Part shown: positions 27,043 through 33,701 of the stretch, piece after piece | Layout of the letters: every line of letters begins with the position of its first letter | Numbering within the stretch: position 1 is the stretch's first letter | Source: Flavobacterium soyangense | Lineage (GTDB): Bacteria > Bacteroidota > Bacteroidia > Flavobacteriales > Flavobacteriaceae | NCBI RefSeq assembly: GCF_015277675.1 | Contig: NZ_JADHEC010000030.1 | Location: forward strand, 1 to 45,169 | Direction of reading: 5' to 3' | Length of the DNA: 45,169 bases | Program-made: the position numbers and the translations under genes | Notes under the pieces: generated by a model | The model's input: the letters and a program-made list of their open reading frames with translations, nothing else | What the model was told of the DNA's origin: nothing | Database searches by the model: none

Positions 27043-28413
27043 ATGGAAAAAGAGAATATTGCAGTAGGTCTAGATATTGGGACAACAAAAATAGTTGCCA
27101 TGATAGGCAAGAAAAATGAGTACGGAAAACTGGAGATTTTGGGTGTAGGGAAATCCAAAAGTTTAGGTGTGGCTCGAGGTGTGGTAAACAATATCACTCA
27201 AACGATACAATCGATTCAGCAAGCCGTTCTTGAAGCAGAAAACAAGTCGGGTTATAAAATAAAAGACGTGGTTGTGGGAATTGCCGGCCAACATATTCGC
27301 AGTATTCAGCACAGTGATTACATCATTAGAAAAAATGCGGAGGAAGTAATTGGAGGTTATGATATTCAGCTTTTGATTGATCAGGTAAATAAATTGGCGA
27401 TGTTGCCTGGAGAAGAAATTATCCACGTTTTGCCACAAGAATTTAAAATCGACGGACAATCAGAGATTAAGGAGCCGATAGGAATGTATGGTGGAAGATT
27501 AGAATCTAGTTTTCACGTTGTAGTTGGGCAAGCATCGTCTATTCGAAATGTAGGCAGATGCATCCAAAGTTCTGGAATTGAATTATCGGGATTAACATTG
27601 GAACCATTGGCTTCAGCAGATGCCGTTTTAAGTCAGGAAGAAAAAGAAGCAGGTGTTGCGTTAATTGATATTGGTGGAGGAACAACCGATTTGGCCATTT
27701 TTAAAGACGGAATTATACGTCACACAGCTGTTATTCCTTTTGGAGGAAATGTGATTACTGACGATATTAAAGAAGGTTGTTCTATTATCGAAAAGCAAGC
27801 TGAATTATTGAAAGTAAAATTCGGTTCGGCTTGGCCAGGAGAAAATAAGGATAACGAAATTGTTTCAATTCCAGGTTTAAGAGGAAGAGAACCAAAAGAA
27901 ATTTCGTTAAAGAATTTATCCAAAATAATTCACGCTCGTGTTGTTGAAATTATAGAACAGGTTTTTAACGAAATAAAAGATTACGGACACGAAGATCCTC
28001 GTAAAAAATTGATTGCGGGAATTGTCTTAACCGGTGGCGGAGCTCAATTGAACCACATCAAACAATTGGTTGAATACATAACCGGAATGGATACTAGAAT
28101 AGGATATCCTAACGAGCATTTGGCTGGGGATTCAGACGAAGAAATATCAAGTCCTTTATATGCAACAGCAGTAGGATTAGTAATAAACAGCATTGAAAAT
28201 AAAACACAAAGTGCTATAAAAATTGATGCTGTGGTACCAGAAAAGACATCTGTTAAACCGCCAGTTTATCAGAAACAAGAAATTGAGGAACCAAGAAATG
28301 AGATTGTAGAGGAAGAAGTTATAAAAGAAGAATCTACAGGTAAAAGAATTCAGAGATCTTTCTTTGACAGATATGTCGACAAGATTAAAGATTTCTTGGA
28401 TAATGCAGAATAA
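27043..28413 (+). CDS. ftsA: Cell division actin-like protein FtsA
   Basis: An actin-family ATPase that tethers FtsZ to the membrane. The phosphate-1 loop is VGLDIGTTKIVAMIG and phosphate-2 is LIDIGGGTTDLAIF. The adenosine motif is GIVLTGGGAQL. The SHS2 (1C) domain lies between. The C-terminal end has an amphipathic helix (SFFDRYVDKIKDFLDN) that would bind membrane. It has 456 residues. Confidence 0.96.
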   Translation: MEKENIAVGLDIGTTKIVAMIGKKNEYGKLEILGVGKSKSLGVARGVVNNITQTIQSIQQAVLEAENKSGYKIKDVVVGIAGQHIRSIQHSDYIIRKNAEEVIGGYDIQLLIDQVNKLAMLPGEEIIHVLPQEFKIDGQSEIKEPIGMYGGRLESSFHVVVGQASSIRNVGRCIQSSGIELSGLTLEPLASADAVLSQEEKEAGVALIDIGGGTTDLAIFKDGIIRHTAVIPFGGNVITDDIKEGCSIIEKQAELLKVKFGSAWPGENKDNEIVSIPGLRGREPKEISLKNLSKIIHARVVEIIEQVFNEIKDYGHEDPRKKLIAGIVLTGGGAQLNHIKQLVEYITGMDTRIGYPNEHLAGDSDEEISSPLYATAVGLVINSIENKTQSAIKIDAVVPEKTSVKPPVYQKQEIEEPRNEIVEEEVIKEESTGKRIQRSFFDRYVDKIKDFLDNAE

Positions 28414-28460
28414 AAATAAGGAACAAATTAAATATATAAAAACAATAAAAACCCAATAAG

Positions 28461-30389
28461 ATGATGAGCAACTCAGAATTTGGAAGCATTTCATTTGATT
28501 TACCCAAGAACCAATCAAATGTAATAAAAGTTATTGGTGTAGGTGGAGGCGGAAGTAATGCCATAAACCACATGTTTAAACAAGGTATCAAAGGCGTAGA
28601 TTTTATCGTTTGTAATACTGATTCACAAGCTTTGGATAACAGTTCTGTGCCAAACAAAATTCAGTTAGGTGTGAACTTGACCGAAGGACTTGGAGCAGGA
28701 GCTAACCCAGACGTTGGGCAACAATCAGCAATTGAAAGTATAGCTGAAATTGAAAAAATGCTTGACAGTAACACTAAGATGGTTTTTATCACCGCAGGAA
28801 TGGGTGGAGGAACCGGAACTGGTGCAGCGCCAGTAATTGCTCAATTGGCCAAAGAAAGAGATATTTTAACTGTTGGAATCGTAACTTTACCTTTCTCTTT
28901 TGAAGGAAAAGTTCGTCAGGAGCAAGCACTTATTGGTATTGATAAATTACGCAAACAAGTCGATTCGTTAATTGTTATCAATAACAATAAATTAAGAGAA
29001 GTATATGGAAATCTTGGTTTCAAAGCTGGATTTTCAAAAGCAGATGAAGTTTTGGCCACAGCCTCAAGAGGGATTGCCGAAGTAATTACACATCATTACA
29101 CTCAAAATATTGATTTAAAAGATGCCAAAACCGTTTTGGCAAATAGTGGAACTGCTATTATGGGTTCGTCTGTTTCTTCAGGTGAAAACAGAGCAAAAGA
29201 AGGGATTATTTCAGCATTGGATTCTCCTTTATTGAACGATAATAAAATTACTGGTGCCAAAAACGTATTGTTGCTCATAGTTTCTGGATCAGATGAAATC
29301 ACAATTGATGAAATAGGTGAAATCAATGATTTTATTCAAGTAGAAGCAGGTCACAATGCCAATATTATTATGGGTGTTGGTGAAGATGAATCGCTTGGCG
29401 ACGCTATTTCTATAACAATAATTGCAACAGGATTTGATGTTGAACAACAACATGAAATTGTAAATGTAGAACCAAAAAAAATAATTCATACTCTTGGTGA
29501 CGAACAGATAAGCGTTCATGATTTGACAAAAAAAATAGTTCCGGCATTTAATTGGGATAATAACGAATCTCCAGTTGTTAATACAGCCGAAAGAGTCGTT
29601 TTCGAATTATTAGAAGATGCTGTTCCTGAAGAACCTGCTAAAGTTTTAATCAATAGTGAAGAGCTAATGGGAATGACTGAATTCATTAAAAATTTAGACG
29701 TGACTTTCGAAATAGTTTCTCCTATTAAAGATCTTGACTTTGTTGTTTCGTCAGCAAAAGTTAAGGAAATAAATGTGGTTGAGCCAAAAGTTTTTGTAAA
29801 AGAAGAACAAGCTACTTTTTCTTTTGATTTACCACTCTTTAAGTCTGAACCAGTAAAAACAGATGAAAACAAAATCTTGTTTGAACTAACGAATGAGACT
29901 CGAGATATTAAAGTGAATGAGCCTGTTCAATTTGTTCCGGTAACGGAATTGACTGACAACGGAATCATCAGATATTCTCTTGAAGAATATACAGAGATGG
30001 AGAATACATTATTGGATTCTAAGTCGTCAACAACAGTTATAGAAGAAGTGCCCGAAGAGTTGAATATCACTATGAAACAGGTAGATGTTGTTTCAAATAC
30101 GTCTTCAACTTTCGAAAATGTTTCTCCAATGGATATGTCAATTCAGGAAGCGTTAAAATTCAGATCTGACGAAAGAAGAAAAAAATTAAAGGAATTCAAT
30201 TATAAATTCCACAATAATATTTCAAAAATTGATGAATTAGAAAGAGAACCAGCCTACAAAAGATTGGGAATAGATCTTTCTAAACCACAAGTAAACAGCA
30301 CGAATTCAAGAATTTCAGTTGGAACAGACAGTAATGACGACCTTCAACTTCGTTCAAACAATTCGTACTTACACGATAATGTTGACTAG
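28461..30389 (+). CDS. ftsZ: Cell division tubulin-like GTPase FtsZ, long C-terminal extension
   Basis: Forms the Z-ring. The GTPase core covers about residues 15-330, with VGGGGSNAINHM, the tubulin signature GMGGGTGTGAAP and NNNKLREVYG. At 642 residues it is far longer than the roughly 380 of E. coli, because of a linker of about 250 acidic, low-complexity residues. The end holds a Bacteroidota-type conserved tail (PAYKRLGID, and SNNSYLHDNVD at the terminus). It starts with two consecutive ATG codons; the first is given. It is the last gene of the cluster. Confidence 0.95.
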   Translation: MMSNSEFGSISFDLPKNQSNVIKVIGVGGGGSNAINHMFKQGIKGVDFIVCNTDSQALDNSSVPNKIQLGVNLTEGLGAGANPDVGQQSAIESIAEIEKMLDSNTKMVFITAGMGGGTGTGAAPVIAQLAKERDILTVGIVTLPFSFEGKVRQEQALIGIDKLRKQVDSLIVINNNKLREVYGNLGFKAGFSKADEVLATASRGIAEVITHHYTQNIDLKDAKTVLANSGTAIMGSSVSSGENRAKEGIISALDSPLLNDNKITGAKNVLLLIVSGSDEITIDEIGEINDFIQVEAGHNANIIMGVGEDESLGDAISITIIATGFDVEQQHEIVNVEPKKIIHTLGDEQISVHDLTKKIVPAFNWDNNESPVVNTAERVVFELLEDAVPEEPAKVLINSEELMGMTEFIKNLDVTFEIVSPIKDLDFVVSSAKVKEINVVEPKVFVKEEQATFSFDLPLFKSEPVKTDENKILFELTNETRDIKVNEPVQFVPVTELTDNGIIRYSLEEYTEMENTLLDSKSSTTVIEEVPEELNITMKQVDVVSNTSSTFENVSPMDMSIQEALKFRSDERRKKLKEFNYKFHNNISKIDELEREPAYKRLGIDLSKPQVNSTNSRISVGTDSNDDLQLRSNNSYLHDNVD

Positions 30390-30411
30390 CTAATTCAAAA
30401 CTAAATTGCCC

Positions 30412-30447
30412 AACCCGAAAATTAATTCAATTTTCGGGTTATTTTTT
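30412..30447 (+). terminator. Terminator of the dcw cluster
   Basis: A perfect 12-base stem: AACCCGAAAATT (30412-30423) pairs with AATTTTCGGGTT (30429-30440) around a 5-base loop, followed by ATTTTTT. It lies 22 bases past the ftsZ stop. Confidence 0.9.
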
Positions 30448-30522
30448 GCCTTTTCGAGAAGTAACGACGGAGCAATCAGTTGTTAATTCCATTAAATTTC
30501 TTTAAATTTGTCGAGCCTTAAT

Positions 30523-30654
30523 CCAGCTGTTCATTTCAAGCTTTTTTTCGAAGATGCTTTTTTCCAAGAACAGAAAAGAGCTTCCTTTGGTCGCTTTTTA
30601 AGTTCAGGAAAAAAAATACATTTTCTCAATAAAGGCTTTTTATTTCCATCTGGG
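30523..30654 (+). repeat. Dispersed intergenic repeat, copy A
   Basis: About 130 bases shared with 39699-39829. The copies start at CCAGCTGT and end at TTTCCATCTGGG, and share the exact 18-base core GAGCTTCCTTTGGTCGCT (30578-30595 here). No open frame is preserved. It lies between the ftsZ terminator and the next gene. Confidence 0.7.
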
Positions 30655-30700
30655 GCAATTCAGAATTAAATAATGTCGTAACAAACAAATCATAATTTAT

Positions 30701-31150
30701 ATGAGCCTATCAACACAAATCATGGAGGATATCAAAACCGCCATGAGAGCCAAAGATACCGTGGCATTAGAAGCATTAAGAGCTATTAAATCCGAAATTC
30801 TTTTGGCACAAACAGCAACAGGGTCAAAAGAAGAAATTACAGCAGCTGATGAGATCAAATTGCTTCAAAAATTAGTAAAAACTCGCAAGGATAGTGCTAA
30901 AATTTTTACGGAACAAAACCGTATGGATTTAGCCGAACCAGAATTAGCACAAATTGCCGTAATCGAAAAATTCTTGCCAGCACAAATGAGTGATACCGAA
31001 GTTGAAGCAGTAATTGCAAAAATTATTGCGGAAACTGGAGCAACCGGTATTGCTTCAATGGGAAAAGTAATGGGATTAGCTTCTGCGCAATTAGGAGGAA
31101 CTGCTGAAGGAAAAACCATTTCGACAATCGTTAAAAAACTTTTAGTGTAA
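30701..31150 (+). CDS. GatB/YqeY domain protein
   Basis: A 149-residue protein that is almost entirely the YqeY domain: an N-terminal helical part (MEDIKTAMRAKDTVALEALRAI) and the C-terminal GAD-like fold ending in GGTAEGKTISTIVKKLL. The family resembles the tail of the GatB amidotransferase subunit and is suggested to bind tRNA, but its role is not established. It lies just upstream of a tRNA-Arg locus, which may be coincidence. Confidence 0.88.
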   Translation: MSLSTQIMEDIKTAMRAKDTVALEALRAIKSEILLAQTATGSKEEITAADEIKLLQKLVKTRKDSAKIFTEQNRMDLAEPELAQIAVIEKFLPAQMSDTEVEAVIAKIIAETGATGIASMGKVMGLASAQLGGTAEGKTISTIVKKLLV

Positions 31151-31227
31151 ATAATTTAGGATCTTTGTGTTTTGATGTTTGTAAATCACAAATCTAAAAT
31201 CGTTAATATTCAATCCTAAATCATATT

Positions 31228-31283
31228 GGCTGCGTAGTTCAACTGGATACCTGCCTGCCGGCAGGCAGGGAATATCAGATTTC
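31228..31283 (+). pseudogene. 5' half of tRNA-Arg gene, interrupted by a palindrome
   Basis: 31228-31249 is identical to the first 22 bases of the complete tRNA-Arg gene at 31539. After a 20-base palindrome, 31270-31283 continues as the next 14 bases, up to the second base of the anticodon. Beyond that the sequence departs into the leader of a nuclease gene. It has no 3' half and cannot make a tRNA. The 36 of 36 identity suggests a recent duplication. Confidence 0.85.
31250..31269. repeat. Perfect 20-bp palindrome in the D arm of the tRNA fragment
   Basis: CCTGCCTGCCGGCAGGCAGG is fully self-complementary and GC-only in an AT-rich region. It splits the tRNA sequence between GGATA and GAATA. 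I recall similar GC-rich palindromes in other environmental bacterial genomes, but this was not searched. Confidence 0.85.
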
Positions 31284-31291
31284 AACAAGAA

Positions 31292-31537
31292 ATGGAATAT
31301 TTTGTATATATTTTAGAGAGTGAAATTGATGGCAGACTTTATAAAGGTCAGGCAAGTGATATAAATAAACGAATAAAAGAACATAATTCAGGTAAGACAA
31401 AATCCACCAAAGGGTATAAGCCATGGAAATTGGTTTATTTTGAAACATTTGAAAGAAGAGATGAAGCGGTTCTTCGTGAAAAATATTTCAAAACAGGAAG
31501 TGGAAGAGAATTTTTAAAAGGAAAATTAATAATATAA
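31292..31537 (+). CDS. Small GIY-YIG nuclease inserted at a tRNA-Arg gene
   Basis: An 81-residue stand-alone GIY-YIG domain. YFVYI (3-7) stands for the GIY strand and LYKG (16-19) for YIG, with Lys in place of Ile. Arg27 (INKRIKEH) is the expected catalytic Arg, and EAVLREKYFKTG (58-69) contains the catalytic Glu. Such small proteins occur widely in Bacteroidota and are often close to tRNA genes. The frame stays open upstream through the palindrome to a TAG in the tRNA fragment, but no start codon lies there, so the ATG at 31292 is used. The stop is one base before the intact tRNA. Function in vivo is unknown; a homing-type role is inferred. Confidence 0.88.
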   Translation: MEYFVYILESEIDGRLYKGQASDINKRIKEHNSGKTKSTKGYKPWKLVYFETFERRDEAVLREKYFKTGSGREFLKGKLII

Positions 31538-31538
31538 T

Positions 31539-31612
31539 GGCTGCGTAGTTCAACTGGATAGAATATCAGATTTCGACTCTGAGGGTTACAGGTTCGAACC
31601 CTGTCGCGGTCA
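31539..31612 (+). tRNA. tRNA-Arg (anticodon TCG)
   Basis: A complete cloverleaf of 74 bases. The acceptor GGCTGCG pairs with CGCGGTC, with two G-U pairs. The D arm is GTTC/GAAT and the anticodon stem TCAGA/TCTGA surrounds loop TTTCGAC, with anticodon TCG at 31573-31575. The T arm ACAGG-TTCGAAC-CCTGT is perfect. CCA is not encoded. The gene starts one base after the GIY-YIG stop codon, so it lacks its own normal upstream promoter spacing and may be transcribed together with the nuclease gene. Confidence 0.93.
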
Positions 31613-31617
31613 CAAAA

Positions 31618-31651
31618 AAATCCAAAGGCTTGTCTAGTCTTTGGATTTTTT
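31618..31651. terminator. Terminator after tRNA-Arg, shared with rpe
   Basis: AAATCCAAAG (31618-31627) pairs with CTTTGGATTT (31639-31648) and is flanked by A and T runs on the two sides. It can stop the tRNA transcript and the convergent rpe transcript. Confidence 0.8.
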
Positions 31652-31673
31652 ATTTAGAGCTATTTTTAAATTT

Positions 31674-32336
31674 TTATAAAGAGGTCAATTTTTTCAAATC
31701 AGCTATGGTTGCAGTTGGATTTTCGGCTTTGAAAACAAAACTTCCGGCTACAAGAACATCTGCTCCGGCTTCTACTAATTGCTTGGCGTTTTTATTGGTT
31801 ACACCACCGTCAATTTCTATAATGGTATTTGCACCTTTTCGAGTAATTAAATCTTTCATTTTTTTAACCTTAGAATAGGTGTTTTCAATAAACGATTGTC
31901 CTCCAAAACCAGGATTCACGCTCATAATCAAAACCATATCGATATCATTGATGACATCTTCCAATAAATCGACATTGGTGTGTGGATTTAAGGCAACTCC
32001 AGCTTTCATTCCTTCAGCTTTGATGGCCTGTAAGGTTATGTGAAGATGCGGACAAGCTTCATAGTGAACACATAATACATTAGCACCTAATTCTGCGAAA
32101 GTTTTGATATATCGATCTGGATCCACAATCATTAAATGTACATCGATTGTTTTCTTGGCGTGTTTTACAATGGCGGCCAAAACTGGCATTCCAAAGGAAA
32201 TGTTTGGGACAAAAACACCATCCATGATATCAATATGAAACCAGTCGGCTTCAGAATTGTTAATCATTTCGATATCACGTTGTAAATTGGCAAAATCAGC
32301 AGCAAGTACTGAAGGTGCGATAAGAGTATTCTTCAT
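31674..32336 (-). CDS. rpe: Ribulose-phosphate 3-epimerase
   Basis: Interconverts ribulose 5-phosphate and xylulose 5-phosphate in the pentose phosphate pathway. It is a 220-residue TIM barrel. The start IAPSVLAADFANL is typical. HIDIMDGVFVPNISFG holds metal-binding His/Asp, MSVNPGFGGQSF holds the phosphate loop, and EIDGGVTNKNA holds the second Asp. A 14-residue upstream extension would overlap the promoter, so the start is placed at 32336. Confidence 0.95.
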   Translation of the reverse strand: MKNTLIAPSVLAADFANLQRDIEMINNSEADWFHIDIMDGVFVPNISFGMPVLAAIVKHAKKTIDVHLMIVDPDRYIKTFAELGANVLCVHYEACPHLHITLQAIKAEGMKAGVALNPHTNVDLLEDVINDIDMVLIMSVNPGFGGQSFIENTYSKVKKMKDLITRKGANTIIEIDGGVTNKNAKQLVEAGADVLVAGSFVFKAENPTATIADLKKLTSL

Positions 32337-32355
32337 TGTTTGTGTGTTGTTTTTG

Positions 32356-32363
32356 CAAAAGTA
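32356..32363 (-). promoter_or_regulatory. -7 promoter element of rpe
   Basis: TACTTTTG on the minus strand (plus strand CAAAAGTA) fits TAnnTTTG and lies 20 bases upstream of the rpe start. Confidence 0.55.
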
Positions 32364-32373
32364 GAATTTTAAC

Positions 32374-32415
32374 CGCAAAGTTCACAAAGTTTTTCGCAAA
32401 GTTCAGAAGGTTTTT
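32374..32415. repeat. Two tandem 21-base repeats (CGCAAAGTTCA...)
   Basis: 32374-32394 and 32395-32415 are adjacent 21-base units starting CGCAAAGTTCA and ending GTTTTT, with 19 of 21 bases identical. They sit just upstream of the rpe promoter, in the intergenic region between rpe and rpoD. Confidence 0.7.
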
Positions 32416-32440
32416 GTTTTGATTTACTGTTTTTTGCGTG

Positions 32441-32492
32441 AAGGATGGAAGTGGAAATCCTTTTGTGGAGCTTGCGTAATAAAAGATTGCAA
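32441..32492 (-). repeat. Diverged, inverted copy C of the dispersed repeat
   Basis: Read on the minus strand this stretch contains GGATTTCCACTTCCATCC, preceded by a GCAA-TTTT-rich part. It resembles the 3' ends of copies A (30523) and B (39699), which have TTTCATTTCCATCTGGG-like ends. Similarity is partial, so the call is tentative. Confidence 0.4.
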
Positions 32493-32526
32493 CGTACAGA
32501 CTGACCCTTTTTGGGTCACGCCCAAA

Positions 32527-32583
32527 ATAAAACCTCGGACACCCGAGCGATAGCGAACAGACTGAGGTTTTATTTGCCCTGCA
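32527..32583 (-). terminator. Second, distal hairpin downstream of rpoD
   Basis: ATAAAACCTC (32527-32536) pairs with GAGGTTTTAT (32574-32583). A smaller alternative hairpin CTCGG/CCGAG lies inside. The left arm repeats the 15 bases AAAATAAAACCTCGG also found at 32585-32599, so this looks like a duplicated terminator. A smaller hairpin GACCC-TTTTT-GGGTC lies next to it at 32503-32517. Confidence 0.55.
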
Positions 32584-32615
32584 AAAAATAAAACCTCGGT
32601 AATCAGCCGAGGTTT
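32584..32615 (-). terminator. Terminator of rpoD
   Basis: AAACCTCGG (32591-32599) pairs with CCGAGGTTT (32607-32615) around a 7-base loop. On the minus strand it is followed by a T-rich TATTTTTTG run. It lies 50 bases past the rpoD stop. Confidence 0.85.
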
Positions 32616-32667
32616 CAATCATCAATCAAAAAACGAACAGTTAATCAGACCGTCGTTACTTTTAAAA

Positions 32668-33531
32668 TTACCCTAAATAGGTTTTTAATATTTTACTTCT
32701 TGAAGTGTGTTTCAATCTGCGTATGGCTTTTTCTTTAATCTGACGTACACGTTCACGAGTCAGGTCGAAAGTTTCTCCTATTTCTTCTAATGTCATTGGA
32801 TGTTGATCACCAAGACCAAAATACAAACGAACCACATCAGCTTCTCTTGGAGTCAATGTTTCCAATGAACGCTCAATTTCGGTACGTAATGATTCTTGGA
32901 TTAAATTTCTGTCTGGATTTGGAGATTCACCAGAACGCAATACATCGTAAAGGTTTGAATCTTCTCCTTCAACAAGAGGTGCATCCATAGAAAGGTGACG
33001 ACCAGAGTTTTTCATACTTTCTCTTACGTCATTTACAGTCATATCCAATTCCTTGGCAATTTCCTCTGCTGTTGGTGGTCTTTCGTTAGATTGCTCTAAC
33101 AAAGCGTACATTTTGTTGATTTTATTGATGGAACCAATTTTATTCAAAGGCAAACGAACGATACGAGATTGTTCTGCCAAAGCTTGCAAAATCGATTGAC
33201 GAATCCACCATACGGCATACGAAATGAATTTGAAACCACGTGTTTCATCAAAACGTTGTGCTGCTTTTATCAATCCTAAATTTCCTTCATTAATCAAATC
33301 GGGAAGTGTTAAACCTTGATTTTGGTATTGTTTAGCCACCGAAACCACGAAACGTAAATTGGCTTTTGTTAATTTTTCTAGCGCTGCCTGATCACCGGCC
33401 TTTATCTTTTGTGCTAATTCTACCTCTTCATCGGCGGTAATCAAATCTACCTTTCCAATTTCCTGTAAATACTTGTCTAGCGATGCAGTTTCACGATTGG
33501 TTACCTGCTTGGTGATTTTAAGTTGTCTCAT
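32668..33531 (-). CDS. rpoD: Primary sigma factor RpoD/SigA (short Bacteroidota type)
   Basis: The housekeeping sigma-70 factor, 287 residues, lacking the large region 1.1 and the non-conserved insert of the E. coli protein. Region 1.2 starts with [16 protein letters not shown]. Region 2 includes [35 protein letters not shown] and [13 protein letters not shown]. Region 3 follows, then region 4 with the -35 helix [20 protein letters not shown]. The Bacteroidota primary sigma recognises the TAnnTTTG-type promoters found repeatedly in this window. Confidence 0.95.
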   Translation of the reverse strand: MRQLKITKQVTNRETASLDKYLQEIGKVDLITADEEVELAQKIKAGDQAALEKLTKANLRFVVSVAKQYQNQGLTLPDLINEGNLGLIKAAQRFDETRGFKFISYAVWWIRQSILQALAEQSRIVRLPLNKIGSINKINKMYALLEQSNERPPTAEEIAKELDMTVNDVRESMKNSGRHLSMDAPLVEGEDSNLYDVLRSGESPNPDRNLIQESLRTEIERSLETLTPREADVVRLYFGLGDQHPMTLEEIGETFDLTRERVRQIKEKAIRRLKHTSRSKILKTYLG

Positions 33532-33623
33532 AGTTGCGTCTCCTCAATTTTTAAGTGTACAAGTGATTATACGTATGGGGTTTCAAAAAAGTTACAAAAA
33601 AAGTAAATTAATTTTTTTAAACC

Positions 33624-33659
33624 AAAAGCCCCGTTTCAAATGAATGAAACGGGGTTTTC
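33624..33659 (-). terminator. Terminator of pnp
   Basis: A GC-rich hairpin formed by CCCCGTTTCA and TGAAACGGGG, with A/T flanks on both sides, lies 43 bases past the pnp stop. It separates pnp from rpoD on the minus strand. Confidence 0.85.
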
Positions 33660-33701
33660 TATGAATGAACCTTTAGTAAACTAAGATCTGATTACTCTTA
33701 T

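Noticed and set aside
14714..30389. Missing murF, ddl and ftsB from the dcw cluster as a loss
   Set aside because: Bacteroidota dcw clusters normally lack these genes; they are expected elsewhere in the genome.
31228..31612. Group I or group II intron in tRNA-Arg
   Set aside because: The intact downstream tRNA and the lack of room for intron core structure (8-base leader, 1-base spacer) do not fit a self-splicing intron; a duplication-type insertion explains the data.
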